A stretch of DNA of 64,000 nt from Alkanindiges hydrocarboniclasticus (GCF_001982605.1 NZ_MLCN01000008.1:1-64000); one strand, 5' to 3'. Counted from the first letter of the stretch, positions 45,046-55,575 are shown. Program-made: numbers and translations. The notes: generated by a model from the sequence alone, not told the origin.

Positions 45046-45177
45046 CAAGAATCCAATAAGAACACTAGTTTACCTAATTTTGGCCAGCGGATTTAGTTAA
45101 TTTTGGTTATAGCATTTGTCCGGTGGTTGCCCTGAGATTAAAAACAGGTTTTTGGCCTCTGATTTTTGCTAAACTAG

Positions 45178-45699
<522 letters not shown>

Positions 45700-45735
45700 A
45701 AACGACTGGTAGATTTAGTGATAAAACCGGGATAA

Positions 45736-46011
<276 letters not shown>

Positions 46012-46038
46012 AAATTAACAGCACGGCATTGTTTTTTT

Positions 46039-46047
46039 TGCTACTAT
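46039..46047 (+). promoter_or_regulatory. Extended -10 of rnpB
   Basis: TG-C-TACTAT (46039-46047) is an extended -10 box placed ten bases before the RNA start at 46057. No good -35 is visible, as often with extended -10 promoters. Confidence 0.5.
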
Positions 46048-46056
46048 GCGCGCCTT

Positions 46057-46418
<362 letters not shown>

Positions 46419-46483
46419 GCCTGATTACTGAAAATAATTTGATTGATTTGCCTGCTTTTTAGGCGCCCAAGCTGAAAATAGGC

Positions 46484-46512
46484 TTGACGGCAGGTAAAGA
46501 AATAATGATAAT
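46484..46512 (+). promoter_or_regulatory. Sigma-70 promoter of the tRNA-Met gene
   Basis: TTGACG (46484-46489), 17-base spacer, GATAAT (46507-46512). The following GC-rich discriminator GCGCGC fits growth-rate (stringent) control of stable RNA genes. The tRNA begins 16 bases after the -10. Confidence 0.75.
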
Positions 46513-46527
46513 GCGCGCACAGTTTAA

Positions 46528-46604
46528 GGCTATGTAGCTCAGTTGGTTAGAGCACAGCACTCATAATGCTGGGGTCGCAAGTTCGAGTCTCGCCATAGCC
46601 ACCA
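46528..46604 (+). tRNA. tRNA-Met (CAT), elongator
   Basis: 77 nt with encoded CCA. Acceptor stem GGCTATG (46528-46534) pairs with CATAGCC (46594-46600). The D-loop has AGTTGGTTAG, the anticodon loop is CTCATAA with CAT, and the T arm is GTTCGAG. The G1-C72 pair and the absence of the three G-C pairs of initiators place it with elongator tRNA-Met. Confidence 0.96.
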
Positions 46605-46611
46605 TTTTATA

Positions 46612-46638
46612 GGTCACTCACCCGAGTGACTTTTTTTT
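46612..46638 (+). terminator. Terminator after tRNA-Met
   Basis: Stem GTCACTC (46613-46619) with GAGTGAC (46624-46630), loop ACCC, followed by eight T. Confidence 0.92.
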
Positions 46639-47122
46639 ATCTGCGTTTCAAGCATTCTCAAATAGCATCAAAACCCTTGTCATTAAAGCGTTTCATTAAA
46701 ATAATCATGGTATCAAAATTTTAACTAAAACAATTTTGACTGTTTTATTCAGGCTCAATAAATCTCAACACAGCTCATTTTTTTAATGGTATGGGTTATA
46801 TAATATAAATCTTATTTGTCTATAAACCCTTTAAACGTCACTCCAGCTACTACCAAAGCATCCCATAAAAAAGCCCTAGTGGGTTGTTCCTGCTAGGGCT
46901 TTTTTATGCTTAGTTTATTGTCGAGGTACAACCTATGACACCCAGTTTAGACGATGCAGTAGTACACAAAAGGCCTTAATGATGCGTTTGCCATCGCGTA
47001 GATGAATAAGCCATATGGGCAGGAACAAGTTTTTAATATTGAGTTTTAAAGTGATTATCAACGAGTGATCACTTATACATCCTATAGCAAGCCTTACTGT
47101 AAAAAACAAATTATTCTCCTGT
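46639..47122. other. Intergenic region tRNA-Met to serine hydrolase (484 bp)
   Basis: AT-rich. It contains the terminator at 46867-46905 and no convincing gene. A 69-codon minus-strand ORF (46933-47142) overlaps the end of the hydrolase gene, lacks a ribosome binding site and is not supported. Confidence 0.55.
46867..46905. terminator. Strong bidirectional terminator
   Basis: Arms AAAAAAGCCCTAG (46867-46879) and CTAGGGCTTTTTT (46893-46905) with a 13-base loop. It probably ends the minus-strand hydrolase transcript, 218 bp beyond its stop; no plus-strand gene needs it. Confidence 0.88.
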
Positions 47123-48415
47123 TTATACCGTGTAGAGCTCACTCATCTTTTTCTTAAATGTTGAATGTGGATCAGCGTGACACTGCGTTGAAATTTGACA
47201 CAGCAAATTCACCAGAGCAAAGAGATGAGAGCCAATAATGGATTTGCCACTAGACAATATGGATACACTAATATCACGTTCAGGATCAGCCCAGCAAAAA
47301 TTATTGGATAGACCCAGATGACCAAAAGCCTGTCGGGTTGCTGGCCCATAAATGCCAAATGGATATGATCCTAATTGGAAGCCTGCACTATAACGCATGG
47401 GCATCCCTAATGTCCGGTCAAACGAAGTCCGCGCATTTTCCATGGTCGCCCTACGAACAGTAGTCCGCGCTAAAATCTGCTTTCCCTTATATATTCCGCC
47501 ATTTAGTAACATCTCAAAAAAGCGACCAGACTGTTCAGCAGTGGTATAAATATTACCAGCTGGGCAAGCGGCATCCATAAAGCGAGGATCGTTTGTGACA
47601 TTGACGATGGACTGTAAGTCACCGCCTAGCATGCGCTTAAAAAAAGCATTTGTACCAAGCGCCGGGTTAAGGCCAGTGATGCAATTTTGCGCAACAATAG
47701 ATCGATATTCACTGGCCAGACCATAGTTTAAGTAAGGCATGTCCATGGGAACAGAAATATTTTCTTGCAGGAATTCCTTGATCGTTTGCTGCGTTACACG
47801 TTCAATGATCTCTCCTAAGATGTAGCCTGCGGTAATGGCATGATAGGCTGGGTGATGTCCTGCTGGGAAGATAGCCTTGGCCGCACAGATCTTTTTAACA
47901 CAGCTCCTGTGATCAAATAGTAACTCAGGATCTGACTCATTTGCGAGTTGCGGGATGCCTCCACGGTGGGTCAGCAAATGTAATATCGTGGTTTCCTGCT
48001 TACCGTGAACAGCATATTCAGGAATATAATAACTAACAGGGTCTAGCAAGTTTATTAAACCGCGTTCATTCAAGAGATGAATTAATACTGCTGTAAAGGT
48101 TTTAGACGCTGAAAATAAGCATAGGGGTGTATCCGGGGTAGCAATTAGTTTTGGCGTTGTAGCGGAATCGGTAGGGCTGTTACCTTGGGCATGACCAATA
48201 CTGCGATTAAGCACTATCTGGCCATACCGACGTAAACAGATAGCGAGCATGGGATGATTGCCAGTTAGATATAACTTCTCCATTGCGCTCCAGATACGCG
48301 CTACCTGCACCTGAGTCATTCCGGCCTTTTCTGGGAGTACTTCATTTGAACCAGTTCTGGTTACACTGCTGATATCTTGAGGAACCTGAATTGTGTGTGT
48401 CGAAAAGAATTTCAT
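47123..48415 (-). CDS. Beta-lactamase-fold serine hydrolase (class C / EstB-like)
   Basis: A 430-residue penicillin-binding-protein-fold esterase or peptidase. The catalytic S-A-S-K (S-x-x-K) motif is near residue 104, with Y-H-A in the Y-x-N-like site near 195 and H-L-G near the third motif. No classical signal peptide is seen, so it may be cytoplasmic. This family includes EstB/LovD-like esterases; a beta-lactamase function is unlikely. Start follows GGAAGTACA. It diverges from an AraC regulator, a likely controlling pair. Confidence 0.88.
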   Translation of the reverse strand: MKFFSTHTIQVPQDISSVTRTGSNEVLPEKAGMTQVQVARIWSAMEKLYLTGNHPMLAICLRRYGQIVLNRSIGHAQGNSPTDSATTPKLIATPDTPLCLFSASKTFTAVLIHLLNERGLINLLDPVSYYIPEYAVHGKQETTILHLLTHRGGIPQLANESDPELLFDHRSCVKKICAAKAIFPAGHHPAYHAITAGYILGEIIERVTQQTIKEFLQENISVPMDMPYLNYGLASEYRSIVAQNCITGLNPALGTNAFFKRMLGGDLQSIVNVTNDPRFMDAACPAGNIYTTAEQSGRFFEMLLNGGIYKGKQILARTTVRRATMENARTSFDRTLGMPMRYSAGFQLGSYPFGIYGPATRQAFGHLGLSNNFCWADPERDISVSILSSGKSIIGSHLFALVNLLCQISTQCHADPHSTFKKKMSELYTV

Positions 48416-48694
48416 TGTACTTCCTATGTTTTTTCAGCGATTCCCACACAGACAGCGGATAGGTTAAAGAGTAAATGATCTTTTTTACTCTTGATCCAAG
48501 GTCAGTCTTGCAAAGGCTACTGTTGAGCGAGCTATGCTTTTTATGTGTCATCAAACATTCGTAAGCTCGCAGATATAAGGCAATCATGCTTACGTTTTGA
48601 TGCGCATAGCGATACCGGGGTAAGTATTTGCTAAAACCAAGATAGTTGTGAGATGCTATAAGGACAAGTTACCAATCAATTGCGGCCAAATGGA

Positions 48695-49735
48695 ATGAGC
48701 TCAGAAAACAACAACTTGGAGTGGATATATAAGCCGCGTATCCCTGTTATCTATCTTCAGACCTTGCTACAGATTGCCACAGAGCGGGGTCTCAATGAGC
48801 TGGACTTAATCCACAAAGTTGGGCTTAGCGAAAATATATTGCACGATACCCTAGGCGTGGTACCACCGATTAATCATTTCTGGTTAATTGCGCTTATTGT
48901 TGAGCTTACCGGTAATAAGGGCTTAGGCTTTGAAATTGGATTGCGGCTGACACCTACTGCCCATGGTAGTCTGGGTATTGCATTGCTGTGTTGTCGAACA
49001 TTGCGTGAAGCCGTAAAGTTGGCAGAGCGGTATTGGCATATAAGAGAGCGTACGATTCGCTGTCAATTTCTTGAACAGGATAAGTATGGCATTGTGAGCC
49101 TCTATGTAAATGCGGCTTATCCTGATGAAGTGCGCATCCTGCATTTTGATGCACTGGTCGCTATGTTTTATCGCATTATTCAGATTTTATTGTGTGATAC
49201 GCAGATCAATGCTGAGATATGGCTAGATTATGCAGAGCCTGAATATTATCAGGCTTACCGGAACCAGCTGCCGCCAATTCGCTATAACATGCCTACAACC
49301 CAGTGCCGTTTTCCCGTAGAAATTCTAGATCGTCAGCTTTTAACCTATAATCCGGATGTTTTAAAACATTGTATTGCTCAATGTGAGCGGGAAAGGATTG
49401 TTCTGGAAGATACAGCCAAGGATTTCATCAGCCGCGTGCTTGAGCACATGGTATTAAGCCATAATCATTATCCAACACAGCATGAGCTGGCTGAAAAGTT
49501 GCATATGTCGGTTCGCACCTTAAGAAGGCGATTAATCAGTCAGGGTGCGAGTTATCAGTTATTACTGGAAAATACACAAAAGGCTGATGCTTTAAAACTA
49601 CTGGACAACCTTTCACTGGATATCAGCACAGTGGCAGAACTCATGGGTTATATTAATCCTGCAAATTTTACCCGCGCATTTCGTAAGTGGATGGGCATTA
49701 CACCCAGTGAATACCGGGTGCTGATTAAACGTTAA
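48695..49735 (+). CDS. AraC family regulator with arabinose-binding-type N terminus
   Basis: A 346-residue transcription regulator. The N-terminal half (about 15-190) has the layout of the Arabinose_bd domain found in OruR/ArgR-like AraC proteins; the C-terminal double helix-turn-helix is L-H-M-S-V-R-T-L-R-R-R-L (first HTH) and A-N-F-T-R-A-F-R-K-W-M-G (second). TTG 48680 is in frame, but ATG 48695 is more likely. Divergent from the serine hydrolase and convergent with an SDR gene, both possible targets. Confidence 0.88.
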   Translation: MSSENNNLEWIYKPRIPVIYLQTLLQIATERGLNELDLIHKVGLSENILHDTLGVVPPINHFWLIALIVELTGNKGLGFEIGLRLTPTAHGSLGIALLCCRTLREAVKLAERYWHIRERTIRCQFLEQDKYGIVSLYVNAAYPDEVRILHFDALVAMFYRIIQILLCDTQINAEIWLDYAEPEYYQAYRNQLPPIRYNMPTTQCRFPVEILDRQLLTYNPDVLKHCIAQCERERIVLEDTAKDFISRVLEHMVLSHNHYPTQHELAEKLHMSVRTLRRRLISQGASYQLLLENTQKADALKLLDNLSLDISTVAELMGYINPANFTRAFRKWMGITPSEYRVLIKR

Positions 49736-49779
49736 GAATTATAAAGTGAATACAGCGACTTGAGCTTCAACCACATCTA

Positions 49780-50553
49780 TTATTTTCCCAGAATATGATT
49801 GAACCAGTGATTCAAGCGGTCTGGCGTAAAGCCTGTAGCCGTGTACAGCAGCCGAGAAGGTAGCCCAACCGGATTATGCAGGGCAGTAAATAACGGGTGA
49901 CTGGTGGCCACTTGCAGGATTGCTTTAGCAACATCACGCGGGCTGAGGTGTACACCAAGTTTGCTTACACTGCCTATAGTCACATTGGCTACCATTGCAG
50001 TTTGTACAAATAATGGCATGACATCAACAACGCGAATACCATATTCCCGCCATTCATTATCCAGTGCTTCAGTTAAACCCCGAATTGCAAATTTACTGGC
50101 AGAATAGCTGGATAGATTAACTTGACCATGCATGGCAGAAGCAGAAGACATATTAATGACGCGAGAAGTGGGCGATTGCCTGAGATAAGGTAAGGCACTA
50201 TGACAGCCATTTAATGCACCCAGCAGGTTTATATCAATGAGTTGTTTATGCTTTTGAATACTCAGATCTTCAAATCGTGCGGAGTAAAGAATTCCGGCAT
50301 TATTGATGAGCACATCCAGCCGCCCCGTATGCCCAAAGAACATGGCAAGCGTATTTTGCCAATCTTCAACCTCAGTAACATCAAGTTTTCCTGCTATTGC
50401 ATTCTCATGGCCCAGTTGTGCTGCTAAAGCCTGTACAGCGCCTTCATCACGATCATAAAGCCCTACGAACCAGCCTTGCTGCGCAAATAAAAGTGCCGTA
50501 GCGCGGCCAATTCCTGCACCTGCGCCAGTAATAAAAACAGCTTTTTTTTCCAT
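49780..50553 (-). CDS. Classical short-chain dehydrogenase/reductase
   Basis: A 257-residue SDR with a complete active site: I-T-G-A-G-A-G-I-G (8-16), N-N-A-G-I near 88, N-M-S-S-A-S near 138 and Y-S-A-S-K (near 152-156). It reduces or oxidises an unknown alcohol or ketone with NAD(P)(H). ATG 50553 follows AGGAATCC; the longer frame to 50595 lacks a good site. Convergent with the AraC gene at 48695. Confidence 0.92.
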   Translation of the reverse strand: MEKKAVFITGAGAGIGRATALLFAQQGWFVGLYDRDEGAVQALAAQLGHENAIAGKLDVTEVEDWQNTLAMFFGHTGRLDVLINNAGILYSARFEDLSIQKHKQLIDINLLGALNGCHSALPYLRQSPTSRVINMSSASAMHGQVNLSSYSASKFAIRGLTEALDNEWREYGIRVVDVMPLFVQTAMVANVTIGSVSKLGVHLSPRDVAKAILQVATSHPLFTALHNPVGLPSRLLYTATGFTPDRLNHWFNHILGK

Positions 50554-50948
50554 TGGATTCCTGCCAGATAAATAGTCATGTACAAAATAAGACACTGCTT
50601 TGATTATTATTTCTTAAATCCTGGCATGCCATGAGCCGTTGGGCGGTCATATTGCTTATCAATTCAGGCCATACTCACTAAAAAAATACTACTGATCGGC
50701 TTATCTCAGCCCTTAACTTTATAAAATAAAAGTCTTTTTTAAAGTGGTGATTAAAATTTGGCCGCAAATGATAATCATATTGACTCTTTTACATCTCACT
50801 GCCTGATTGATGGAAAAAACATAATCTCTCAACCTGAAATCAAGATTTAGTACTCATGGTGGAGTAGGGAATTGGCCGGGAAGGCGTAATTGTCATAGAT
50901 CTGGATATCAGGGGAACAAAATATTAATTAAATTTAAAGGGATCTATT
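50554..50948. other. lipA upstream region (395 bp)
   Basis: Gap between divergent SDR and lipase genes, carrying both promoters. AT-rich towards the lipase, with a strong ribosome binding site AAAGGGATC before its ATG. I see no sigma-54 or clear activator site and no gene. Confidence 0.5.
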
Positions 50949-51947
50949 ATGAAATTAGCATTATTGCCTTTATTGGTAACTGCTGGCCTGAGTGTATCGA
51001 CATTAAGCATTGCAGAAACTTCAACTTTTCAGTTATGCAATATTTCTGGTTGTCATGCCAATGCAGGTGGTAGTCAAACAGTGTCCTCCAGTTATGCCAA
51101 AACAAAATATCCTCTGGTTTTTGCAAATGGCGCGGCTGGATTTTCTTCAATTGGTGAATTTAACTATTGGTATGGGATTCCACAAAATCTGACCACCAAT
51201 GGCGGTAATGTTTTTATCACCCATGAAGCTTCTCTTGATTCCTCCGAGAACCGGGGTGAGCAACTGCTGGATCAGGTGCAGCAGATTCTGGCCATTACGG
51301 GTGACAGTAAAGTAAACCTGATCGGCCATAGTCATGGGAGTCAATCTATTCGTTATGTCGCAGGCGTGATTCCTGATCAGGTTGCCTCAGTCACAGGTGT
51401 TGCCGGCCCAAATCTTGGATCACCAGTTGCAGATAATATTTATACACTGCTTAAGACCCCGGTATTAGGCCGTATCGTATCGACAGTGGTATCAACGGCA
51501 ATGGATTCGTTTTTTACATTAATCAATGTCTCAGCGGGACAATATTATTCACAAGATACGCAAGCCAGTCTTTACGCACTTACCTCAACAGGAGCAGCTG
51601 AATTTAATAAAAAATTTCCTCAAGGCATACCAACTACAAAGTGCGGCCAGGGTGCCGCTATGGTAAATGGTATCCGTTATTATTCATGGAGTGGGACAGG
51701 TAAATTAACCAATCCTCTCAATCCTGCGACGCCATTATTGACAGCGACTGGCCTATTAATCAGTGAACCCAGTGATGGCTTGGTGCCGAAATGCTCTAGC
51801 CACCTTGGTATGGTCATTCGTGATAATTATTTTCAAAATCATTTAGATGAAGTCAATCAGGTTGCAGGGTTGGTCAGTCCTTTTGAAGTCAGCCCAGTGA
51901 CACTGTATCGTCAACATGCCAATCGCCTGAAGGTTGCCGGATTATAA
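50949..51947 (+). CDS. lipA: Secreted triacylglycerol lipase, family I
   Basis: A 332-residue secreted lipase. The signal peptide (hydrophobic core L-L-P-L-L-V-T-A-G-L) ends near I-A-E. The catalytic elbow G-H-S-H-G lies near residue 127, the acid is probably the Asp in E-P-S-D-G and the base the His in N-H-L-D-E. Cysteines in T-T-K-C-G-Q and V-P-K-C-S-S match the conserved disulfide of subfamily I.1/I.2 lipases; an additional N-terminal pair L-C-N-I-S-G-C is also seen. It needs its foldase, encoded next, and type II secretion. Confidence 0.94.
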   Translation: MKLALLPLLVTAGLSVSTLSIAETSTFQLCNISGCHANAGGSQTVSSSYAKTKYPLVFANGAAGFSSIGEFNYWYGIPQNLTTNGGNVFITHEASLDSSENRGEQLLDQVQQILAITGDSKVNLIGHSHGSQSIRYVAGVIPDQVASVTGVAGPNLGSPVADNIYTLLKTPVLGRIVSTVVSTAMDSFFTLINVSAGQYYSQDTQASLYALTSTGAAEFNKKFPQGIPTTKCGQGAAMVNGIRYYSWSGTGKLTNPLNPATPLLTATGLLISEPSDGLVPKCSSHLGMVIRDNYFQNHLDEVNQVAGLVSPFEVSPVTLYRQHANRLKVAGL

Positions 51948-51993
51948 TAGTTGTTAAGTAATTGATTTATAATTGATTGATTTTTAACTCAGC

Positions 51994-52035
51994 CTTGATC
52001 GGGAAAAATAGCCTCTCGTATCTTTCCCGATCAAG
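51994..52035 (+). repeat. Intercistronic hairpin, lipA to lipase foldase gene
   Basis: A perfect 13-bp inverted repeat, CTTGATCGGGAAA (51994-52006) and TTTCCCGATCAAG (52023-52035), loop of 16. There is no T-run, so it may stabilise the lipA transcript or attenuate readthrough to the foldase. Confidence 0.85.
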
Positions 52036-52075
52036 AACGCTTAATACAAGCAGGCAAGCTAAAAGGAAATTAGCG

Positions 52076-53122
52076 ATGAAAAAAATCTTGGAAAAAGGTG
52101 GCTTGGTCATTGGTATCACTATTTTTTGCCTTGTGGTCCTTTTGATGATTTGGCAACTTAAGCCAAAATCTACTGAAATACTGGTAAGTCAAAATGTTGG
52201 GACATTACAGAAAGCCAGTGCGGCCATAAATATACCAACGGCTGTCCAGATGTCATTAAATCCAAAGCCAGTTGCTCAATTGCCAACGCTGGCACCCTCC
52301 TTGCGTGGTACGGAAGTTGATTGTTCCTTGGCAATCGACCAGGAAAAACAATTGATTTTAACGACTGGCATTCGTAACTGTTTTGATTATTTCTTATCCA
52401 GTCTGGGTGAAAAAACCGAATCGCAACTCGTAGCTGATATTGATCTGTATTTAAACACTGTACTGCCTCCCACTGCGTCCCCTTATGCATTGCAATTGCT
52501 TGATAAGTACATGGCATATCGGCATGCGAGTCAGCAACAAAGTCTAAAATTTACAAAAATTGAAAAAATAACTCCTGAGGTGTTAGAGGGTATTTTATAT
52601 AGGGTAAAAAACTTACGGCAGCAGTTTTTTACGCCGCCAGAAGAAGAAGCTTTTTTTGGCAATGAAGATGCGTACACGCAGTATACGATTGCAGAGATGA
52701 AAATTAATGCTGACTCAAGTTTAAGTGCTGCTCAAAAAGCAGAACAAATTGCTGACCTCATTGCCCGGCAGCCGCCAGAATTAGCCAAGAGTATGAAGTC
52801 TCTCATGCAGTATGCAGAGATTCAAAAGTTAACCAAGCAAATTCAGGCGCAGGGTGGCTCTCCAGAAGAATTACGTAAGATGCGTGTCAATTTGGTGGGT
52901 GAGGCAGCCGCAGACCGTCTGGCCGTTCTGGATGCCAATAATGCAATATGGCAGAAACAAGTAAACAGTTATTTGGCCGCGCGTGAACAAATTAATGTGT
53001 CAGTCGCAGATCCTCAAGCGCGTCAACGGGAAATTGATTCATTAAGGGCCAGCATGTTTAATACCCCAGAGCAGCAGCTTCGTGTGCAAACCTATGAGCA
53101 AATATCCCTTAAGCGAAATTAA
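52076..53122 (+). CDS. lifO: Lipase-specific foldase (steric chaperone LifO/LipB)
   Basis: A 348-residue inner-membrane-anchored periplasmic chaperone that folds the secreted lipase. An N-terminal helix (V-I-G-I-T-I-F-C-L-V-V-L-L-M) anchors it; the conserved R-N-C-F-D-Y-F-L-S-S-L-G-E stretch is present near residue 100, matching the R-x-x-F-D-Y family motif. The rest is helical and Gln-rich. ATG 52076 follows AAGGAAATTAGCG; the longer frame from 51977 is disfavoured because it reads through the hairpin. Confidence 0.93.
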   Translation: MKKILEKGGLVIGITIFCLVVLLMIWQLKPKSTEILVSQNVGTLQKASAAINIPTAVQMSLNPKPVAQLPTLAPSLRGTEVDCSLAIDQEKQLILTTGIRNCFDYFLSSLGEKTESQLVADIDLYLNTVLPPTASPYALQLLDKYMAYRHASQQQSLKFTKIEKITPEVLEGILYRVKNLRQQFFTPPEEEAFFGNEDAYTQYTIAEMKINADSSLSAAQKAEQIADLIARQPPELAKSMKSLMQYAEIQKLTKQIQAQGGSPEELRKMRVNLVGEAAADRLAVLDANNAIWQKQVNSYLAAREQINVSVADPQARQREIDSLRASMFNTPEQQLRVQTYEQISLKRN

Positions 53123-53664
53123 CCGGAAAACAACTGCCTGCCTTGAAGCTTGGCGTATTACTGCTACCCAGTGAAGCAACGGGGTAGCAGTAATATGCTG
53201 GGTAGCCTTAAATTTTTCTTATAGGTAGACCAGCACATTGAGAATTTCTTGGTAGGGTAAATATCCAGACATGGCTCTTTATCAGCCCGCTCGAAGTTTA
53301 TTTCAATGGTAACGGTTTTTAATGATGGCGCTTGGCTGTAAGGGAAGGGGTAGTGGTGCAGCTTCAAGGTAATAGGTCGTTGTCGAATAAAATCCTGCGT
53401 GGCTGATGACATTTGCAGGGTGGCAAACACAGGTGTGCTGACACCTTCAATATCCATTCAAATGTTCATGCTTGAGTGTTTCTGCTGTGATTTTACGGCT
53501 GGATTGGCTTTTGCTTCTGTACTGCACCCAGCCCCAGCATTCTATAGACAGTCGATAAGCCCGTGCGGATATAGGCTTGACAATTTTTAATGAATCATTT
53601 GATACTTTGCGCCAACCGTGTCTGTTAAGAGATTGGCTGCTTGGGCAAACCACTACACCGCAAG
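53123..53664. other. Foldase to AraC intergenic region (542 bp)
   Basis: Contains the inverted repeat at 53157-53194 and no supported gene. A 97-codon minus-strand ORF (53164-53457) has no ribosome binding site or family resemblance and is not called. The AraC promoter should lie at the right end. Confidence 0.5.
53157..53194 (+). repeat. Perfect 13-bp inverted repeat after the lipase foldase gene
   Basis: ATTACTGCTACCC (53157-53169) and GGGTAGCAGTAAT (53182-53194) with a 12-base loop. A partial third copy (GCTGGGTAGCC) follows at about 53198. A T-rich tract appears only about 20 bases later, so termination is possible but not clear. Confidence 0.7.
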
Positions 53665-54693
53665 ATGATTCCAGAGACTTATGTGCAATTGCTATTTGAG
53701 TATCTGGAAGCTCAGGGCCATGACCCTGAAAGCGTACTGGGTGAACCATGGCCTGTGCCTGATGTGCAAGGCCTTGGTGGTATGCCTGTAGCGCATTGGG
53801 ATCAACTGTTACAAACTGCAAAACAGCATTTGAATGATCCCCTCATTGGCTTGCATGTGGGGCAAACCATTACTGCCCGGCATCTGGGCATTCTGGGTTC
53901 GGTGCTGCTGGCCTGTGATAATTTTGGCGCACTTATGCAGCGTTTTGAGCGTTATCAGCGACTGATTTTTGATGTTGTGCCTGCAAGCATTGATATTGGG
54001 CCAGCGTACATTGAATTAACCTGGGATATTCAGGACTATCAAGCTGGGGGCTTGGTGGATGAAACCGGGCGTACGGTGATGGTGCAGTTTTGCCGTAGCT
54101 TGATTCGGGGTACTACTTCATTGCTGGCCGTGCATTTTATTCATGAGCAGCCCGCTGACATTAAGCCTTATGAGGACTATTTTGGTTGTCCGGTGCTGTT
54201 TGAGCAGCCCAAACCCCTGTTGCGTTTTGGCCTGAATATGCTGAGCTTGCCCTTAAAAAGCCCTGATCCTGCATTGATTGCCGTGCTGGATCAGCATGCC
54301 GATCAGTTGCTGGCCAGATTGCCACAGGTACAGGAAATTGTTGAGCAGGTGCGCAAGCAGATTGCCTATTTACTGCGTCAGGGTGAACCTGATATTGCAC
54401 AACTGGCAGATTTGCTGTGTTGCTCACGGCGCACCTTGCAGCGACGGCTGACAGAAGCAGGAACCAGTTTTCGCCGTGAATTAAACATGGTACGGCACGA
54501 GCTGGCCCGGTTTTATTTGCAGGACCCCAGATTGCAAATTGTTGATATTGCCTTATTGCTGGGCTATTCCGAACATAGTGCCTTCACCCGTGCCTATAAG
54601 GAATGGACAGGCCATACGCCACAGCAGGAACGTGAATTACAGTCAATACAGGCCACGCCAGCGCAGATAAGCATTACCGTCGATCATGGCTAA
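53665..54693 (+). CDS. AraC family regulator, second arabinose-binding-type copy
   Basis: A 342-residue regulator of the same architecture as the one at 48695. The C-terminal HTH segments are C-C-S-R-R-T-L-Q-R-R-L and S-A-F-T-R-A-Y-K-E-W-T-G-H-T-P. It is more Leu/Gln-rich than the first and not a recent duplicate. TTG 53641 is in frame, but ATG 53665 is the first reasonable methionine. It is convergent with an SDR gene and may control the lipase or the downstream oxidoreductase cluster. Confidence 0.87.
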   Translation: MIPETYVQLLFEYLEAQGHDPESVLGEPWPVPDVQGLGGMPVAHWDQLLQTAKQHLNDPLIGLHVGQTITARHLGILGSVLLACDNFGALMQRFERYQRLIFDVVPASIDIGPAYIELTWDIQDYQAGGLVDETGRTVMVQFCRSLIRGTTSLLAVHFIHEQPADIKPYEDYFGCPVLFEQPKPLLRFGLNMLSLPLKSPDPALIAVLDQHADQLLARLPQVQEIVEQVRKQIAYLLRQGEPDIAQLADLLCCSRRTLQRRLTEAGTSFRRELNMVRHELARFYLQDPRLQIVDIALLLGYSEHSAFTRAYKEWTGHTPQQERELQSIQATPAQISITVDHG

Positions 54694-54711
54694 TCTGCGC
54701 TAAAAAAATAA

Positions 54712-55548
54712 TTAATCCTGCTGTTTTTTAGCAATTTGCATAGTTTGTGCCAGTCCTTTACGGCTAAAGCCAATCAACTCAATGAGGTTGCGAAGTAACC
54801 CCGGCGCACGGGCAACCAAGGTATTGGCTTTGGGCACAATCACCATATCACGGCGCTGTTCAATGGCATTAACCAGCCCGGCCACCACGTCTTCAATAGG
54901 CACATATTTCCAGATACCGGTATTGCCTTTCCATAGTGCATTGGCGGCAGGATCAGTCTGAACGGCATCCCTCATGGGCGTTTGGAAGAAAGTGGGATGC
55001 AAACTGCCCACGCCAATTTCCAAATGCTTGAGTTCTAAACGTAGACTATCACACAAGGCCCAGACCCCGGCCTTGCTGGCGGTATAGTGGGTATTAAGCG
55101 GCGAGTGGACAAAGGCTGCCATGGAAGACACAGCCAGCAGATAGCCGCGGCTAGTGGTCACATAAGGCAGGGCCGCCCTAAAGGTGCGAAATACCCCGAC
55201 AAGGTTAATATCAATGGTCCGTTCAAAAGTTTTGGGATCTATATATTGCATGGCTTCTGGTTTACCAATACCCGCATTGGCAATCACTACATCAATTTTG
55301 CCAAAATGCTGTGCGACCTGTGCCAGTGCGTTTTCCAGATTTTCCAGTGAGCAGACATCAGCAGCCCAGCCTTTGATCATATCATCACTACCCAGTGCAT
55401 TGGCTTGTGCCTTAACTGTATCAAGATCCAGGTCCAGCAAGGCCAGCTTTGCGCCCTTGGCATGCAACGCCTGTGCAGCAGCCTGTCCAAGTCCACCGGT
55501 TGAGCCGGTAATTACAATCACCCGGTCTTTGAGTTGATATTTTTTCAT
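54712..55548 (-). CDS. Classical short-chain dehydrogenase/reductase
   Basis: A 278-residue SDR with intact I-T-G-S-T-G-G-L-G (13-21), N-A-G-I near 91, V-S-S-M-A near 142 and Y-T-A-S-K (near 155-159). It is a different subgroup from the SDR at 49780, with a C-terminal extension (about 245-278) that is hydrophobic and basic. Substrate unknown. The alpha/beta hydrolase gene ends 27 bp upstream, so the two are probably cotranscribed (minus strand). Confidence 0.91.
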   Translation of the reverse strand: MKKYQLKDRVIVITGSTGGLGQAAAQALHAKGAKLALLDLDLDTVKAQANALGSDDMIKGWAADVCSLENLENALAQVAQHFGKIDVVIANAGIGKPEAMQYIDPKTFERTIDINLVGVFRTFRAALPYVTTSRGYLLAVSSMAAFVHSPLNTHYTASKAGVWALCDSLRLELKHLEIGVGSLHPTFFQTPMRDAVQTDPAANALWKGNTGIWKYVPIEDVVAGLVNAIEQRRDMVIVPKANTLVARAPGLLRNLIELIGFSRKGLAQTMQIAKKQQD

Positions 55549-55575
55549 GGTGTGTTCTTCTGTTCGGTTAATAGC

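Noticed and set aside
46933-47142. 69-codon minus-strand ORF after the serine hydrolase
   Set aside because: It overlaps the end of the hydrolase gene, has no ribosome binding site, and its composition is that of AT-rich intergenic DNA.
47123-48415. Class C beta-lactamase (antibiotic resistance)
   Set aside because: It has S-x-x-K but no convincing signal peptide and no clear K-T-G motif; EstB/LovD-like esterases have the same features.
53164-53457. 97-codon minus-strand ORF downstream of the lipase foldase
   Set aside because: No ribosome binding site, an in-frame stop directly before its ATG, no family resemblance, and it overlaps the inverted repeat at 53157-53194. Not impossible, but unsupported.
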